Shown piece after piece: positions 31,201 through 42,500 of a stretch of DNA of 64,000 bases (position 1 is its first letter; each line of letters starts with the position of its first letter). The stretch comes from Podarcis raffonei (Eukaryota; Chordata; Lepidosauria; Squamata; Lacertidae), in NCBI RefSeq assembly GCF_027172205.1, contig NC_070617.1:999501-1063500 (forward strand). The letters are read 5' to 3'. The notes beneath the pieces are model-generated. The model did not search any database and had not been told where the DNA came from. It was given only the letters and a program-made list of their open reading frames with translations. The position numbers were made by a program, and so were the translations under genes.

Positions 31201-34016
31201 AACAACCCCCTGGCAGATGGTCTTCCAACCTCTGTTTCAAAACCTCCAATGAAGGAGGGAGCCTGTTCCACTGTTGAATGGCTCTTACCATTGGAAAGTT
31301 CTTCGTAATGCTTAATCAGATTCGCCTTTCTTAAAATTTGAGTCTTCCCCTCCGGAGAAGCAGGAAATAAGCTTGCTCCATATTAGGCTCTATCATTTCA
31401 ATGGGTATACTCTGAGTAGAACTTTGCTGAATACAGCTAAATATGAATACCGGTACCTTAAAGTTAGGAGTATAATGTGTTCAATTGACTGGGTTAAATA
31501 TAATCTTCTGTTGGTTTTTTATCCGAGTGGGTCAGACACCCACCAAAATTAAGGTATCCCAGATATTTCTCCATAGCCTGGCACCCCAAGATACCTTCGC
31601 AAACCAGTTTAGTGGGTAGCCTCAAGACCCACCCTTTTAGCTGTGGAACTGCATCTTACTGGAAAACATTCAGTATATCGTACAATGTAATTCATTCCCT
31701 GTGCCTTATAGGGCTTCTTCTGAGGGCCATGGGACTGCATTTTTGTTTTAGTAGTAGCAGCAGCAGCATTAAGATTGCTTAGATTTCTTATCCATCTTTG
31801 TCCATGAAGTCTGAGGACAGATAAAAGCGCACTATTAAAAACAGCTAAACCTGATTGCAGTCAGGGTGCATCCTAAATTTACAAATTAACAGAACACTGT
31901 AAACAACTAAATACTTGGGCAGGATTTGAGTAACGCTTGCAGTGTACTAAAAACTAAGGTAAAAATGGATTATTTTGAGAAAAATAGAGAAAATGTGTGA
32001 TGCAGTTGTAAAAGATTGAAAATGGAAACCATGGAAGGGTGGAGGGAAATCTAAAGATTCAGGGAATCCTAAATGTTGATGATTACATCTAATGTTTGAA
32101 TTTAAATGTGTAGTTTAAAACTGAATAAAAAAGATTATATTTAAAAAAATAGGGTGCGTCCTGAAATATATATATTTCAGGTTTTGAAGACCATGCTTCA
32201 CTGTCCTGGTACATAACCACAATTTTACAAGAACGTAAGCGACAGATTTTTAAACCTGGTTTTAAGCTGAGCTGAAAGCCGAAAGTTACACTCAAGGTTA
32301 TTGATTGCCTCTTTCCATTTAAAATAACTGAATTCTTTTAGCCTTAAAATGAATGAATGAATGAATGAATGAAATCTTTGCTAAACTAAGCCTCCTTTTT
32401 TGATGCTAAGCTGACTCTCCCACTAGCTGGGTCTGTGTACGTAAGGATAACTTCTTGCTTCAGATCAGACATCCAGCCGGGGTACTGAGTCCTATCATTA
32501 TTCCAGCTTCCCATTTCTAATTCTTTGACTCCCCTTGCACCCCAAATGGTCATCAAACTCTTTCTTAGGAAAGGGAGGGGAGGGTATTAACTTGAAAATG
32601 GTGTGTGTGTGGAGGGACTGGGGACAAGGTTTTAGGAGCCAAGAAGAAAAGAGGGAGCCTCTCAAAATTGGTTTGAATTGTGAAGTGATATTAATAAGCC
32701 TTTTTATTTTTTAAAAATGGTGTGCCTGGGAGAGGAATTTATTGCTGTGCTGAAAAGTGAAAGCTAAAAGATGAACTCTAGCGGGAGAAGTGAAAGAGGA
32801 GAAATGTGAGGTTTCACGCAGAGGGAGCAAGCTCTATAAAGTTCATTATTTTGGGAGCTGAAGACTTTCCCAGCTGAATATATGAACCTTTGCTCCTAGC
32901 ATTTACTGTATTTTTCTGTGTATAAGACGCCCCCATGCATAAGGTGCCCCCTATTTTTTGAGTCCAAGATTAAGAAATAAATAATTGCAACACTCCGTGT
33001 ATAAGATGACCCCCAATTTTAAACTTAATTTTTTTGGGGGCAAATATAGTCATACACAGAAAAATACAATATTTGTTAGGGCTTTAGTCTTGTTTTTAAC
33101 GCATTTGCTGATTATGTGTTTTTAACGCTTTTTAATCATCTGATGTGTAAGTCTCCTTGAGACAGTGGTTTAGAAAGCAATGAATAAAAAATAGAAAGCA
33201 ATAAGAAAAATAAAACACATTAATTTATTTTATAAAAAGGTATGCAATGCTTGATTGTAAGAAAAAAAACCTCTCAAAGTGGTTTACAGAAAGGATAAAA
33301 CAAATTATCAATAAGAAAAAAATAACAATAATTTAAGACTTTTGAAAAGTTGAGATAACAACAGACTAAAACTTGCATCAACTTTCTGGGCAAACTTGTC
33401 TAAAGAAAAATGTTTTCCCCAGGCCCCGAAAAGAGTACAGTTGAATGCGCTTGCCTGATATCGTATTTGTTCTGTTATTAGTTATCTTAGGTGTAAGTTT
33501 CATTGAAACAGTGGTTTACAAGATGATTGCTAAAACAATAATAATAGTAAAAATAGCCAGGGCTGTCTCTAACTAAGTTCTAGACAGAGTAGGTTCACTG
33601 AAAGAAGTAAGTCCAAATCAGTCATGGATGTTAACTTCAATGGATCTACTCTGAGTAGTATTAGCAATGGGCACTGTTTTAAATGCTTGGGCAAACAGCA
33701 TCGTTTCAGTGAGAGTTCATTTCCCCCCTGCCGTCTCATGAGTATGTCAGATTGTGACAATTAAATATAAGTTAACAGAATGAAGCAGCAATTGGGTGAG
33801 AGACTATGGGTAACAGTTGTGGTGAGGGGCAAGGGTCTGAAAGACCACCATTTTGAAAGACCTCTTCCATTCATCTCCTCCTCCTCTCCCCCCCCCGCAG
33901 ATGGATGTAGCTGCTTCTCCTGGGTGAGGACCGCCATGGCCGTGGGGCTGGGCCTCCAGGTTGCCACCATCATCTTGTTAAATGTTCTGGAAAGGAAAGT
34001 TGGAGACCAGTGTTGA
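28165..34016 (+). CDS. Gene C: SLAM/CD48-like receptor, V + C2, almost no tail
   Basis: Exons 28165-28219, 30005-30346, 30453-30755 and 33901-34016 join into 271 residues and a stop. The order is signal peptide, Cys-less V domain, C2 domain (CNVTLHC ... TCLVSNP ... C), and one membrane segment with a nine-residue end LERKVGDQC. The C2 domain matches gene B through DKDLHL, TCLVSNP and DQKNIS, so the two are tandem duplicates. V + C2 with no signalling tail is the architecture of CD48, although human CD48 is GPI-linked while this reads as a membrane span with Cys near both ends. An L1 fragment has been inserted just upstream of exon 2. A polyadenylation signal AATAAA lies at 34788-34793. Confidence 0.8.
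28320..28440 (+). mobile_element. CR1/L3-like fragment
   Basis: Degenerate copy of the same family just after gene C exon 1. Confidence 0.4.
28505..28705 (+). mobile_element. MIR-like tRNA-SINE
   Basis: Head worn (ggttagattgttggact), B-box-like gggttcggacccccac, then gggccagtcac. Gene C intron 1. Confidence 0.6.
29120..29260 (+). mobile_element. L2-like 3' tail
   Basis: Tail sequence gggagccgcccagagtggct followed by an A/T microsatellite; intron 1 of gene C. Confidence 0.6.
29280..29430. repeat. A/T-rich (ATT)n-(ACT)n stretch
   Basis: Degenerate triplet repeats next to an L2 tail and the L1 insertion in gene C intron 1. Confidence 0.8.
29448..29974 (-). mobile_element. L1 LINE 3' end next to gene C exon 2
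   Basis: Reverse strand encodes MMAARILLAQNWKQEELPTK and LMDYAELVKLTGRI. It is flanked by a perfect 12-base duplication tagtttgcttcc (29436-29447 and 29975-29986). The right copy ends 18 bases before gene C exon 2. Confidence 0.85.
30005..30346 (+). CDS. Gene C exon 2, V-type Ig domain
   Basis: Acceptor acttcag, donor gtaagg, phase 1 to phase 1, 114 residues. It shows GGSVLFRLNV, EVEWKFTP, RVEMVDETTLKM and ADSGVMDVRV. No cysteine. Confidence 0.85.
30453..30755 (+). CDS. Gene C exon 3, C2-type Ig domain
   Basis: Acceptor ctaacag, donor gtcagt, phase 1 to phase 1, 101 residues. It shows CNVTLHC, LHFSWE, DKDLHLSW, FTCLVSNP and a late Cys. The intron from exon 2 is only 106 bases. Confidence 0.85.
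30940..31370 (-). mobile_element. CR1 3'-end fragments, two in tandem
   Basis: Reverse-strand CR1 tails: agttggaagggac preceded by atcatagaat occurs at 31130-31160 and a diverged copy at 31065-31085. They lie in the intron between gene C exons 3 and 4. Confidence 0.7.
32348..32371. repeat. Microsatellite (AATG)n
   Basis: Six perfect units. Confidence 0.9.
32906..33072. mobile_element. Miniature element, 'tgtatttttctgtgtataag' family
   Basis: Inverted ends ctgtatttttctgtgtat / atacacagaaaaatacaat; gene C intron 3. Confidence 0.6.
33901..34016 (+). CDS. Gene C exon 4, membrane segment and stop
   Basis: Acceptor ccccgcag. It encodes DGCSCFSW, then TAMAVGLGLQVATIILLNVL, then ERKVGDQC and TGA. 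The 3' UTR follows. Confidence 0.7.
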
Positions 34017-34299
34017 GTCGGCGTAGAACCACGAACCGCTAACATGGAGCCCACGGGCACCCACCACTATGGTGGCCTCTGCAATAGGTTTTGATAAAGA
34101 TCTCCTTTTTGAAAAGCCACAGGATGTGAGGGACTGTTTGCTCTTCCTGCTTGCAGTGGCTCAGACTCTCTTACCACAACTCTGCCACGTTTGAGATCGG
34201 ACCCCCCCTGGCTACCCCCTTCCATTCCAGACAGAGGAGAGGCGCCAAGAGCTTTCCTCTAAGAGCATCGTGGCGGCGGCTGAAGTACGTGCTTTTCTT

Positions 34300-34485
34300 T
34301 CCATTGGAGGAGGTGGCTGGTGCACCTTATTAGCTGTGGCAACCATTTTGTGCCACGTCCCATATCCCACGGTAGCCATTTTGTGCTATACCCCGCACCC
34401 CACAGTAGCCATTTTGTAACTGACAGCCACAAAATTTCAAATCCACCCAACGCCCAAAAATGTTTGCCGACCCCGGTGTGGTTGG
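34300..34485. repeat. Tandem 'gccattttgt' units in the gene C 3' UTR
   Basis: About three imperfect units of roughly 36 bases (34338-34425), each with ccattttgt followed by a C-rich stretch. The flank (gtttgccgaccccgg) resembles the end of a hAT-type interspersed repeat. Confidence 0.4.
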
Positions 34486-34787
34486 TTGGAAAAGACACCC
34501 TGTCCGGTTTACAAAGTAGCCACTGCCTGCTTACATTAAAGAGAACAACAAAGCTTCCCCTGTTGGGAACCTTCAGATTGCCTTTTAAAAGCATGCCTAC
34601 TGAACAGGAATACCACATTGGATTGAAAACTTTCTCATGTTTGTTACTGTATGAGATGGTGATGTTTAGTGGTTTTAGCCAATTGGTTGGTCCAGTAGGT
34701 GGGAGATAGTGGTGGTGGCGGCAGTTGGAGTCCAACCACATCTGGAGGGAACTTGGAGGAAAAGGTGAAACATAAATGCAACAGATA

Positions 34788-34793
34788 AATAAA
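34788..34793 (+). promoter_or_regulatory. Polyadenylation signal, gene C (putative)
   Basis: AATAAA about 770 bases after the gene C stop; no other clear signal lies between. The 3' UTR includes a repeat derived from a transposon at 34300-34485. Confidence 0.4.
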
Positions 34794-35114
34794 CTATGGC
34801 AAAGGTTTGAGACTCCTCCGATTCTTCATTCTTGAAAGCAAGGAGACAATATTTACCACCCCTTCAAAAATAATGAATAACACTTAGGTTCCCTAGCAGT
34901 AACATTCTGAGCGATCACCATGCGTGTTAGCAGACAACAGCGGAAGTGGAGAAGATGCTGTCAGATCAATTTTCACTAGATAATTCCCCCCGCCCAGTTG
35001 GTTTCTGGCTTACATCTTTCACACCTCGGGTCTAATGCGACAAAAGGCAGAGAGATGTTTACCACAGTGGAAAGGATGACCAAAAGGTTCTTTTATATAG
35101 CAGCAAATGTGACA

Positions 35115-35400
35115 CACATGAGAACATGATGGATTGGGACAATGGCCCATCTAGTCCATAGCTGTCAACGTTTCCCTTTTTAAAAGGGAGATTCCCTTAT
35201 TCCGAATAGGATTCCTCACAAGAAAAGGGAAAAGTTGACAGCTATGGTCTAGTCCAGCACCCTTTTCTCACTGTGGCCAACAAGGTGCCCATTGTGGAAA
35301 ACCCACAGAATATATGGGATGAACCAGGACTGGAATGCGACTCTGCCCTCCTGCAATTCCTGGCAGCCAGTGTTCAGAGGTGTTCAGAGCAGGGTTGCCA
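35115..35400 (-). mobile_element. CR1/L3-like fragment split by a hAT miniature element
   Basis: Reverse copy (tagtccagcaccc, cactgtggccaacaaggtgcc) interrupted at 35157-35246 by a 90-base hAT-type element. Confidence 0.6.
35157..35246. mobile_element. 90-base hAT miniature relative of 23112-24070
   Basis: Same inverted ends catagctgtcaac / gttgacagctatg, with 8-base flanks atctagtc and gtctagtc (one mismatch). It lies inside a CR1-like fragment. Confidence 0.85.
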
Positions 35401-35748
35401 CATCTGGTCAGGCAAAATAAGGGACAGGGATGGGGGTGGGGATTAGAAATGGCTGTACCTGTTGCAAAAATGACTTCAAAGGAATCGATTACAATGGGTT
35501 GATCCAGTGCTGGTCATACTCATGGAGCAGAACCAATAAAATTTATGGATCTAAGTTAGCGAAGCACATTCATTTCAATGAATCACATCCTCTCCACTTA
35601 CTGAGTGTCTGCCTGTCAGAAGAATGGCAAACGTAGAAACCCAGCCAGAAAGAGAGGTGGAGATAGCAACCGCTTCTGTTTCTCTTCCTCACAGAACTTG
35701 GCCTCCAACACCCCTTTCTAAATAGCTGCTAATGCCAATTCATACAAT

Positions 35749-35838
35749 GTTGTTGTTTAGTCGTGTCTGACTCTTTGTGACTCCATGGACCAGAGCATGT
35801 CAGGCACTCCTGTCTTCCACTGCCTCCTGAAGTTTGGT
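35749..35838 (-). mobile_element. BovB 3'-end fragment
   Basis: Short reverse copy starting gttgtttagtcgtgtctgac. Confidence 0.75.
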
Positions 35839-36025
35839 CAAACTAAATCCTTACACACATGCACCTAATCAAATCTGTGAGGCTTCAGATGGAACTTTTA
35901 GGAGAGGAGTACAAAGGATAACTCATCAAGTTATCAGAGTTGACTTAGCTGCACCTGGTCACCCATATCTGCCAGAGCTTCTTGGATATGCTACAGTGAT
36001 TATGTTCATGCACTATGAATGGTGA

Positions 36026-36403
36026 ACATAAAGGACCCCTGGGTGGTTAAGTCCAGTCAAATTCAACTTTGGGGTGCAGCACTCATCTCTGTTTTCAGAC
36101 CAAGGGAGCTGGTGTTTGTCCACAGACAGCTTTCCGGGTCATGTGGCCAGCATGACTTAACCGCTTCTGGCACAATGGAACACTGTGATGGAAACCAGAG
36201 TGCACGGAAACGCCGTTTACCTTCCCGCCCCAGCAATACCTATTTATCTACGTGCACTGGTGTGCTTTCAAACTGCTAGGTTGGCAGGAGCTGGGACAGA
36301 GCAACAGGAACTCACACCATTGTGCAAATTTGAACTGCTAACCTTACATTTGGCAAGCCCCAGACGCTTGGTGGTTTACACCACAGCGCCACCTGTGTTT
36401 CTT
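36026..36403 (-). mobile_element. tRNA-derived SINE, variant subfamily
   Basis: Reverse copy like 11544-11924 (cctgggtggttaagtccag), more diverged. Confidence 0.82.
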
Positions 36404-36869
36404 AGTCACTGACTGTCAGTGTTGAGCATACTAATAGTCTAACTCAGCATAACACAATTTCCCATGCTTCTAAATGTTCTTTTTTCCCTCTGGCTTCCAA
36501 GAAACAGGTGATTTGTGACATTTATAGCTTTTTTTTTAGTTATGGGAAAAATAAGGGGCTGGGCTGCTAAGTGATCGCAATACACCTGCATCTTGAGAAT
36601 TCATCAAATTAATCAGGTGCTGTATGAAGTACATCAGATACAATTGAAAGCTTAGTGAATGGCTAGTATTGTAACATCAGAAGAGGCGAGGGGTGTTAGG
36701 AATGAGACTCCCCCAAATATCCTAATATTTATGGAAGTTAGTCTATCTTTAAATACCCAGAAGCTGTCCCTACCACTCCAGAAAAGCAGTGAAGAGAAGA
36801 GAAGGCTGTTACAATGGAAGAGCAGTCTCTGCAGTTGACATCCCTCAGAGGTGTGGAAAAATGGCCAGA

Positions 36870-37088
36870 GAAGATCTATCCTTCCAGTGAGCACTCAGGG
36901 CTGATTTCCTTCAGAATGGATCAGTTGGATATTCTTGCAGTCCATGGGACTCTCAAGAGTCTCCTCCAGCACCAGAATTCAAAAGCATCCATTCTTCAGC
37001 GATCAGCCTTCTTTATGGTCCAGCTCTCACTTTCATACATCACTACTGGGAAAACCAGAGCTTGAACTATACGGACCTTTGTTGGCAA
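36870..37088 (-). mobile_element. BovB fragment
   Basis: Matches 13450-13660 of this window (agtgagcactcagggctgat to acggacctttgttggcaa). Confidence 0.8.
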
Positions 37089-37134
37089 TTATAGCAATTC
37101 ATAAAAAGAAGTAAATCACCCCACAATTCCTCCT

Positions 37135-37285
37135 CCTCCTAAAAATAATAACAATTTTATTTATACTGCACCCATCTGGCTGGGTTTCCCCAGCCACTCT
37201 GGGCGGCTTACAGCATATCTGTAACATCAAGCATTAAAAACCTCCCGATACAGGGCTGCCTTCAGGTGTCTTCTAAAATACATTT
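37135..37285 (-). mobile_element. L2-like 3' end
   Basis: Reverse copy with ccagccactctgggcggctt, then caggtgtcttctaaa from the last codons. Confidence 0.6.
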
Positions 37286-38009
37286 ATTCTGTTTGTTTCA
37301 TTTTATAATTCCTGGACCATCCATCACCAGACATGGGAATCACAGGGTGATTTGAAACATAATATAAAGCATACAGCACAAAATACCAACCAAATTGGAA
37401 TAATTAATAAAATAAATCAGCAATGAAATAGAACAACAGAGGAAACATGGGGCCATGTGCACCCTAAATTAATTTCACTAAAGTTATGGGAGAAAAAGTA
37501 TGATTACATTCCATCTGAAACAGGCTAAATACCCAATTCCTGTTCAAAAGACCCAGCCACTAACGCTGTTTCCATCTGTTGGTGCCCATTGGTACTGGTA
37601 AGGCAAAAGGCAGGGAGACCAACAGTTGAGTCAGACCCAATAATACGCAGAGCCAACTAATTTTGTCCCCATCATCTTCTCTTTGGAGTTCTTCAAGGGC
37701 AAAACTGAGACGAAGGATAAAAAGCTGGCAGGCAGTGCCATGCAATGGATATATTGTAATTAAGAAGGTCGGCAGGTGATTAAGAAGGTCGGCTGGCTGA
37801 AGGTGGCCTGAGATTGGTGGAACATGGCTCCATTTGCCTTGATAAATTAGCCTCCACAAGTGACATCTCTCTTGAGAACTTTGCCCAAGTGGGAATATTA
37901 ATAACTAGGCAATGGTTACCACAAACCTTATAGACCAGGGAGGATCTATTAGGGAGAGGGTACACTATAAAATCAAGAGTTTTCAAATCCCAGTGATGGC
38001 TTATCTTCT

Positions 38010-38011
38010 AA

Positions 38012-38068
<57 letters not shown>

Positions 38069-38130
38069 TTATTTATATCCCACCCTCCCCAGCCAAAGCC
38101 GGGCTCAGAGCGGCTAACAACAATAAAAGT
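38010..38130 (-). mobile_element. L2-like tail with a long AAT microsatellite
   Basis: About 19 AAT/ATA units (38012-38068), then tttatatcccaccctccccagcc, an L2-type 3' tail in reverse. Confidence 0.5.
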
Positions 38131-38603
38131 AACACAACACTCTAAAATCAATTCATTTAAAAATCAATTCAAAATCAAATTCATGGCAACCATTGGGCTA
38201 GAGTTCTGTGAGGATTACCAAAGGAAGGGAAGGACACGAGAAGCATATCATTCTGTCATAATTATGGACTAAATTTCTGAAAACAGCACAAATAAACCAC
38301 CTCAGAAATAAGCCAAAGTGAAATATCTCCTGACTTTGTCATACAATTCTTATTTGATGATTGAAGGCATGAAGAGTAGAGTTTGTAATCTGTGCTTGAC
38401 TAAACCCCTTTCCTCACGGCACATGCACTCTAATGTAGGGGGGCGGAATATGAAATCAGACAATAAACTTCCAGAAAGGATTTGTTCTGGTTAACAACTG
38501 TTTATATGAGTTGAATAAGTTGTTCATGACTATCTCCAATGCCTTAAAATAAATAACTGATTTTAGCAGAATGTGAGGCATAGGCACCTACTGTTTAGCA
38601 CCT

Positions 38604-39505
38604 TTAATTTATTCTTTGAATTAGCTGTCCCCTAGTGTTCAACTCAGGCCTAACCACAATGATAAAGCATTTTGGTAAAAATATACAAATCAGTAACCCT
38701 GCACTGGAAGCTAAGATGGAGAAGATCTCCACGGCCACCGTGTATTTTCCCTTGGTGCTCTGGTAGGTGGGAACAAAGGACAGCCAAACACTGCAAAACA
38801 GAAGCATACTGAAGGTGATAAACTTGGCTTCATTAAAACTGTCGGGTAATTTCCTGGCTAGGAAAGCCACAGTGAAGCTGACAATGGCTAGGAAGCCCAT
38901 AAAGCCCAAGACACAGTAAAACATAATAACTGAACCTTCATTACATTCCAGAACAATTTCTTCGGCCATTGAGTGCATGTCAAAATACAAGAATGGGGGA
39001 GAGGTTGCCAGCCACACAGCACAAATAGTGGTTTGAATAAGGGAGCACGACAGAACAATGGAAAAGGCCAGTCTTTTCCCGATCCATTTCCTCATCCTGG
39101 ACCCAGGCTTGGTCGCCATGAAAGCCATGATGACAGTGATGGTTTTGGCCAAGACACAAGAAACTGCCATTGAGAAGATAATGCCAAACGCAGGTTGTCG
39201 AAAGAGGCATGGTATCTTCTCAGGCTGACCAATGAATAGGAACACACAAAGGAAGGAGAGCAGGAGGGAGATGAGGAGACCGTAGGTGAGGCTCCGGTTG
39301 TTGGCTTTGACTATGGGAGTGTCTTTGTGCTTAATGAAGACTCCAAGCACCAGAGCTGTGAGGAAAGAGAAGGCAAGAGCAAAAATGGACAAACTGGTCC
39401 CCAAAGGTTCATCATAAGACAAGAAGCTTATCTTTTTTGGAACGCATAAATCCTGGCCACGGTTTGGATATTGATCTTCTTGACATTGAATACAGACGTC
39501 CATGT
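38604..39505 (-). CDS. V2R-1 exon 6, seven-helix domain
   Basis: 902 bases, acceptor tccag, open from [15 protein letters not shown] to the stop at 38604. All seven hydrophobic segments are visible. [22 protein letters not shown] and PKCFII motifs are present. Confidence 0.95.
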
Positions 39506-42500
39506 CTGGAAAAGAAAACACGGCTTTTGATATATACATTAAACAACCCTTAGCATTCAAAACCCTATCTGAGCCTAGGGTGCTTGGGGAGAAAGATACA
39601 GAGAAGAAACTACAGAGAACATCAGGCTCCTTCAAATGTCATGTTATCGAAGTCATTGGACCTTTTCTTTGGTCCTGAATATTTTTTGGTAATTGGTATT
39701 TATGTTTGATTCGTGTGAACAATCGTGATTCTTAAAATTTTTTAAAGTCCTAGAGGAAGGCTGGTCCTTTGACGTACCACAGACATCCCCAAACTCGGCC
39801 CTCCAGATGTTTTGGGACTACAACTCCCATCATCCCTAGCTAACAGGACCAGTGGTCAGGGATGATGGGCATTGTAGTCCCAAAACATCTGGAGGGCCGA
39901 GTTTGGGGATGCCTGATGTACCATGTAACTGTATTTGTAATAAGTTATGGCTGGGTCAGAAACAGAGATCACAGAAATAAAAAATAGTCTTGTGACACCT
40001 TAAGGACTTGTGCATTTTTATGGCATCAGCTTTTGTGAACTAAAACTCACTTCTTCAGAACATCTGGTCCAAAGGAAAGCTCAGCCTCATCACTGCTCTC
40101 CTTGCATATCAAAACTAGGAAGTTAGCATCATCCCAGTTTTTTGGGGGTATCCTACAATATCCTTTTACTTTCTCTCTCAGATGAGGCCATCATCTTCAT
40201 CACCACTGAGCAGCTTTGGATACTGTGAATCAGAGCCAGCATGCATTTTTTGGAAACCTACTCTGTACTAATTGTTAGGATATTGATGTTCTGTTCCACC
40301 TAAAGAGGAACAGATATGTGGAGTTGTTGTATGTCACATGTCTGTTTACATTCCAGCACAGCTTGCTGGGAACTTCCCTTTTGTATAGCTTTTGCTTATG
40401 CTTTTTGCTTGGACATGAAGGGGAGCAGACATGTTTTTCCTTTGTCCTGATGCTGAATAAAATGTTTGTAAATACGCTTTACATATGCCTCTCTCTCCCC
40501 TTCTGTTGCGAAGAGTTCTTATCTCTGCTGGCTTGCGTGCTCAGTTTCTGAAAGCTTCAGAAACTCGGGTCACAGATACATGCTGTTCCAAGGACCAGAG
40601 TTCACCGGCTGCCGGCTGGTGGGCTGGAGCCAGCTGAGGACCTGCCAATTGCCCCCATCTCCTTGGAAGCACCCCAACACTAATATCTCTTACCTGTTTT
40701 GTTTGAGATCTTTCCTTCTGGGCATGGAAGGCAATCATAGCAGCAGAATGGTGCCCCTTCCTTCTTAGTCTTACTGGACCCCAAATGGCAATTGTCATTA
40801 CACACAGAAAGAGGCGGCATCTGTCCATAAATGAAAGAAGACACTAATCTGGAAATACTCTCAGGAAATACATTTGGGGAGTTTGCTTCTCCTGAGTCAC
40901 TCTGGATTTTAAAAACGGGCTAAGGCTGGAATCACACAATGGCATCACTTACAGTTTGCTTCCCCTGAGTCCCACTTTCTCAACATTTGTAAAATGAGTC
41001 AATGCATTTCAAGATAAGCATGAACCCTACCTGGTTGAATTTGTCTGGCCATACAATGATATCTTCATAAATAGTGAGCACATTTTCCTTGTGGGCCTGT
41101 GGGTCTACGCTTCCAACTCTCACTCTGAGAAAGGATTGGTTTGGGAATGTGACCCAGTTGATAATATCAAATCCAGCTGCTAATGACCCGTTTTCATCAA
41201 AGGAAATGGTTTCCCCAGCAGTATTGTTAAAGGAAACACTTCTCAGATAATGGTGCAGCTGAAAGAGGTAAGTAAAAAGAAAAAGAAAAAAGGTGAAGGT
41301 TTAAGATACTTAAAAACACAGTATGTTTTTTGTTAAATAAGGTAAAGGTACCCCTGCCCGTACGGGCCAGTCGTGTCCGACTCTAGGGTTGTGTGCCCAT
41401 CTCACTTAAGAGGCCGGGGCCAGCACTGTCCGGAGACACTTCCAGGTCACGTGGCCAGTGTGACGAAGCTGCTCTGGCGAGCCAGCACCAGCGCAGTGCA
41501 CGGAAACGCCGTTTACCTTCCCGCTATAAAGCGGTACCTATTTATCTACTTGCACTTAGGGGTGCTTTCGAACTGCTAGGTGGGCAGGAGCTGGGACCGA
41601 ACGATGGGAGCTCACCCCGCCGCGGGGATTCGAACCGCTGACCATATGATCGGCAAGTCCTAGGCACTGAGGTTTTACCCACAGCGCCACCCGCATCCTT
41701 TTTGTTAAATACACGTGTGTATTTAGAAAGGGATACAAAAGTTTAATGGTAGGCTAAAAAAAGACTTGACGACTTACAACAGTGTAGAAAGCTCTCCTGA
41801 AGGAGTCTGCTCAGGATATTACCTGCCATCTCTGTTGATATGAAAATGTCCACCTTCCTTTATTTGCCCTTCCTCTGTGCTTGGAGTCAAACAGATAAAT
41901 TTCATGCAGAGCATGTGCCACAGCATAGACAGCATTGTAGACACTGTAACTGTGGCCGGTCATGCTCATTTCAAAAACTGACGCAGGGAGAGTCTCCAGC
42001 TTTTCCCTTCCAGTACAAATTCTCCCACCCATGTTGTCTACCAGAGAGCCTGGAAATAAACAGCTAAATGCACGTTCCCAGAAGACTCTGATAAAGTCAT
42101 ATTCCTTTTCCAAGGTAGGATTTATTGCATGAAGAAATTTATGGAATGTCTGCAGCTCCGTTGAACTTACTGCAAACGATATAGCACCCTGGAGGAAATC
42201 TATGTCCCAATTACTCTGAAAGGGAAGAGATGCGAAGTCCATCTGGGCTGTCATAATCCAGACTTTTGTCTTAAGTGGCATGTCCATAAATGTTGGGATG
42301 AATAGCAACATTCTCACAACAATCATGGTCTGAATTTCACCATGTGCAATCAAGACGCTAGCCGTGCTATTCATGACCATCTTTGATTTTTCAATTCCAT
42401 TTTCCACCATTTGAGGAACGTCATCGGAAAAAGAGAGTTTGGGGAATTTTTCTATGAAGTCAAAGCAGATGGCACTCTGGGAAAACATGGGAAGCACAAT

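Larger units (their letters stand above)
31440..33890. other. Gene C intron 3, mostly unassigned
   Basis: AT-rich, with one miniature element (32906-33072), an AATG run and short scraps resembling L2 or CR1 tails (for example 33230-33310). No extra exon was found. Confidence 0.5.

Noticed and set aside
40541-40828. Open frame [17 protein letters not shown] on the minus strand
   Set aside because: Out of frame with V2R-1 exon 5, whose true frame gives the family's cysteine pattern.
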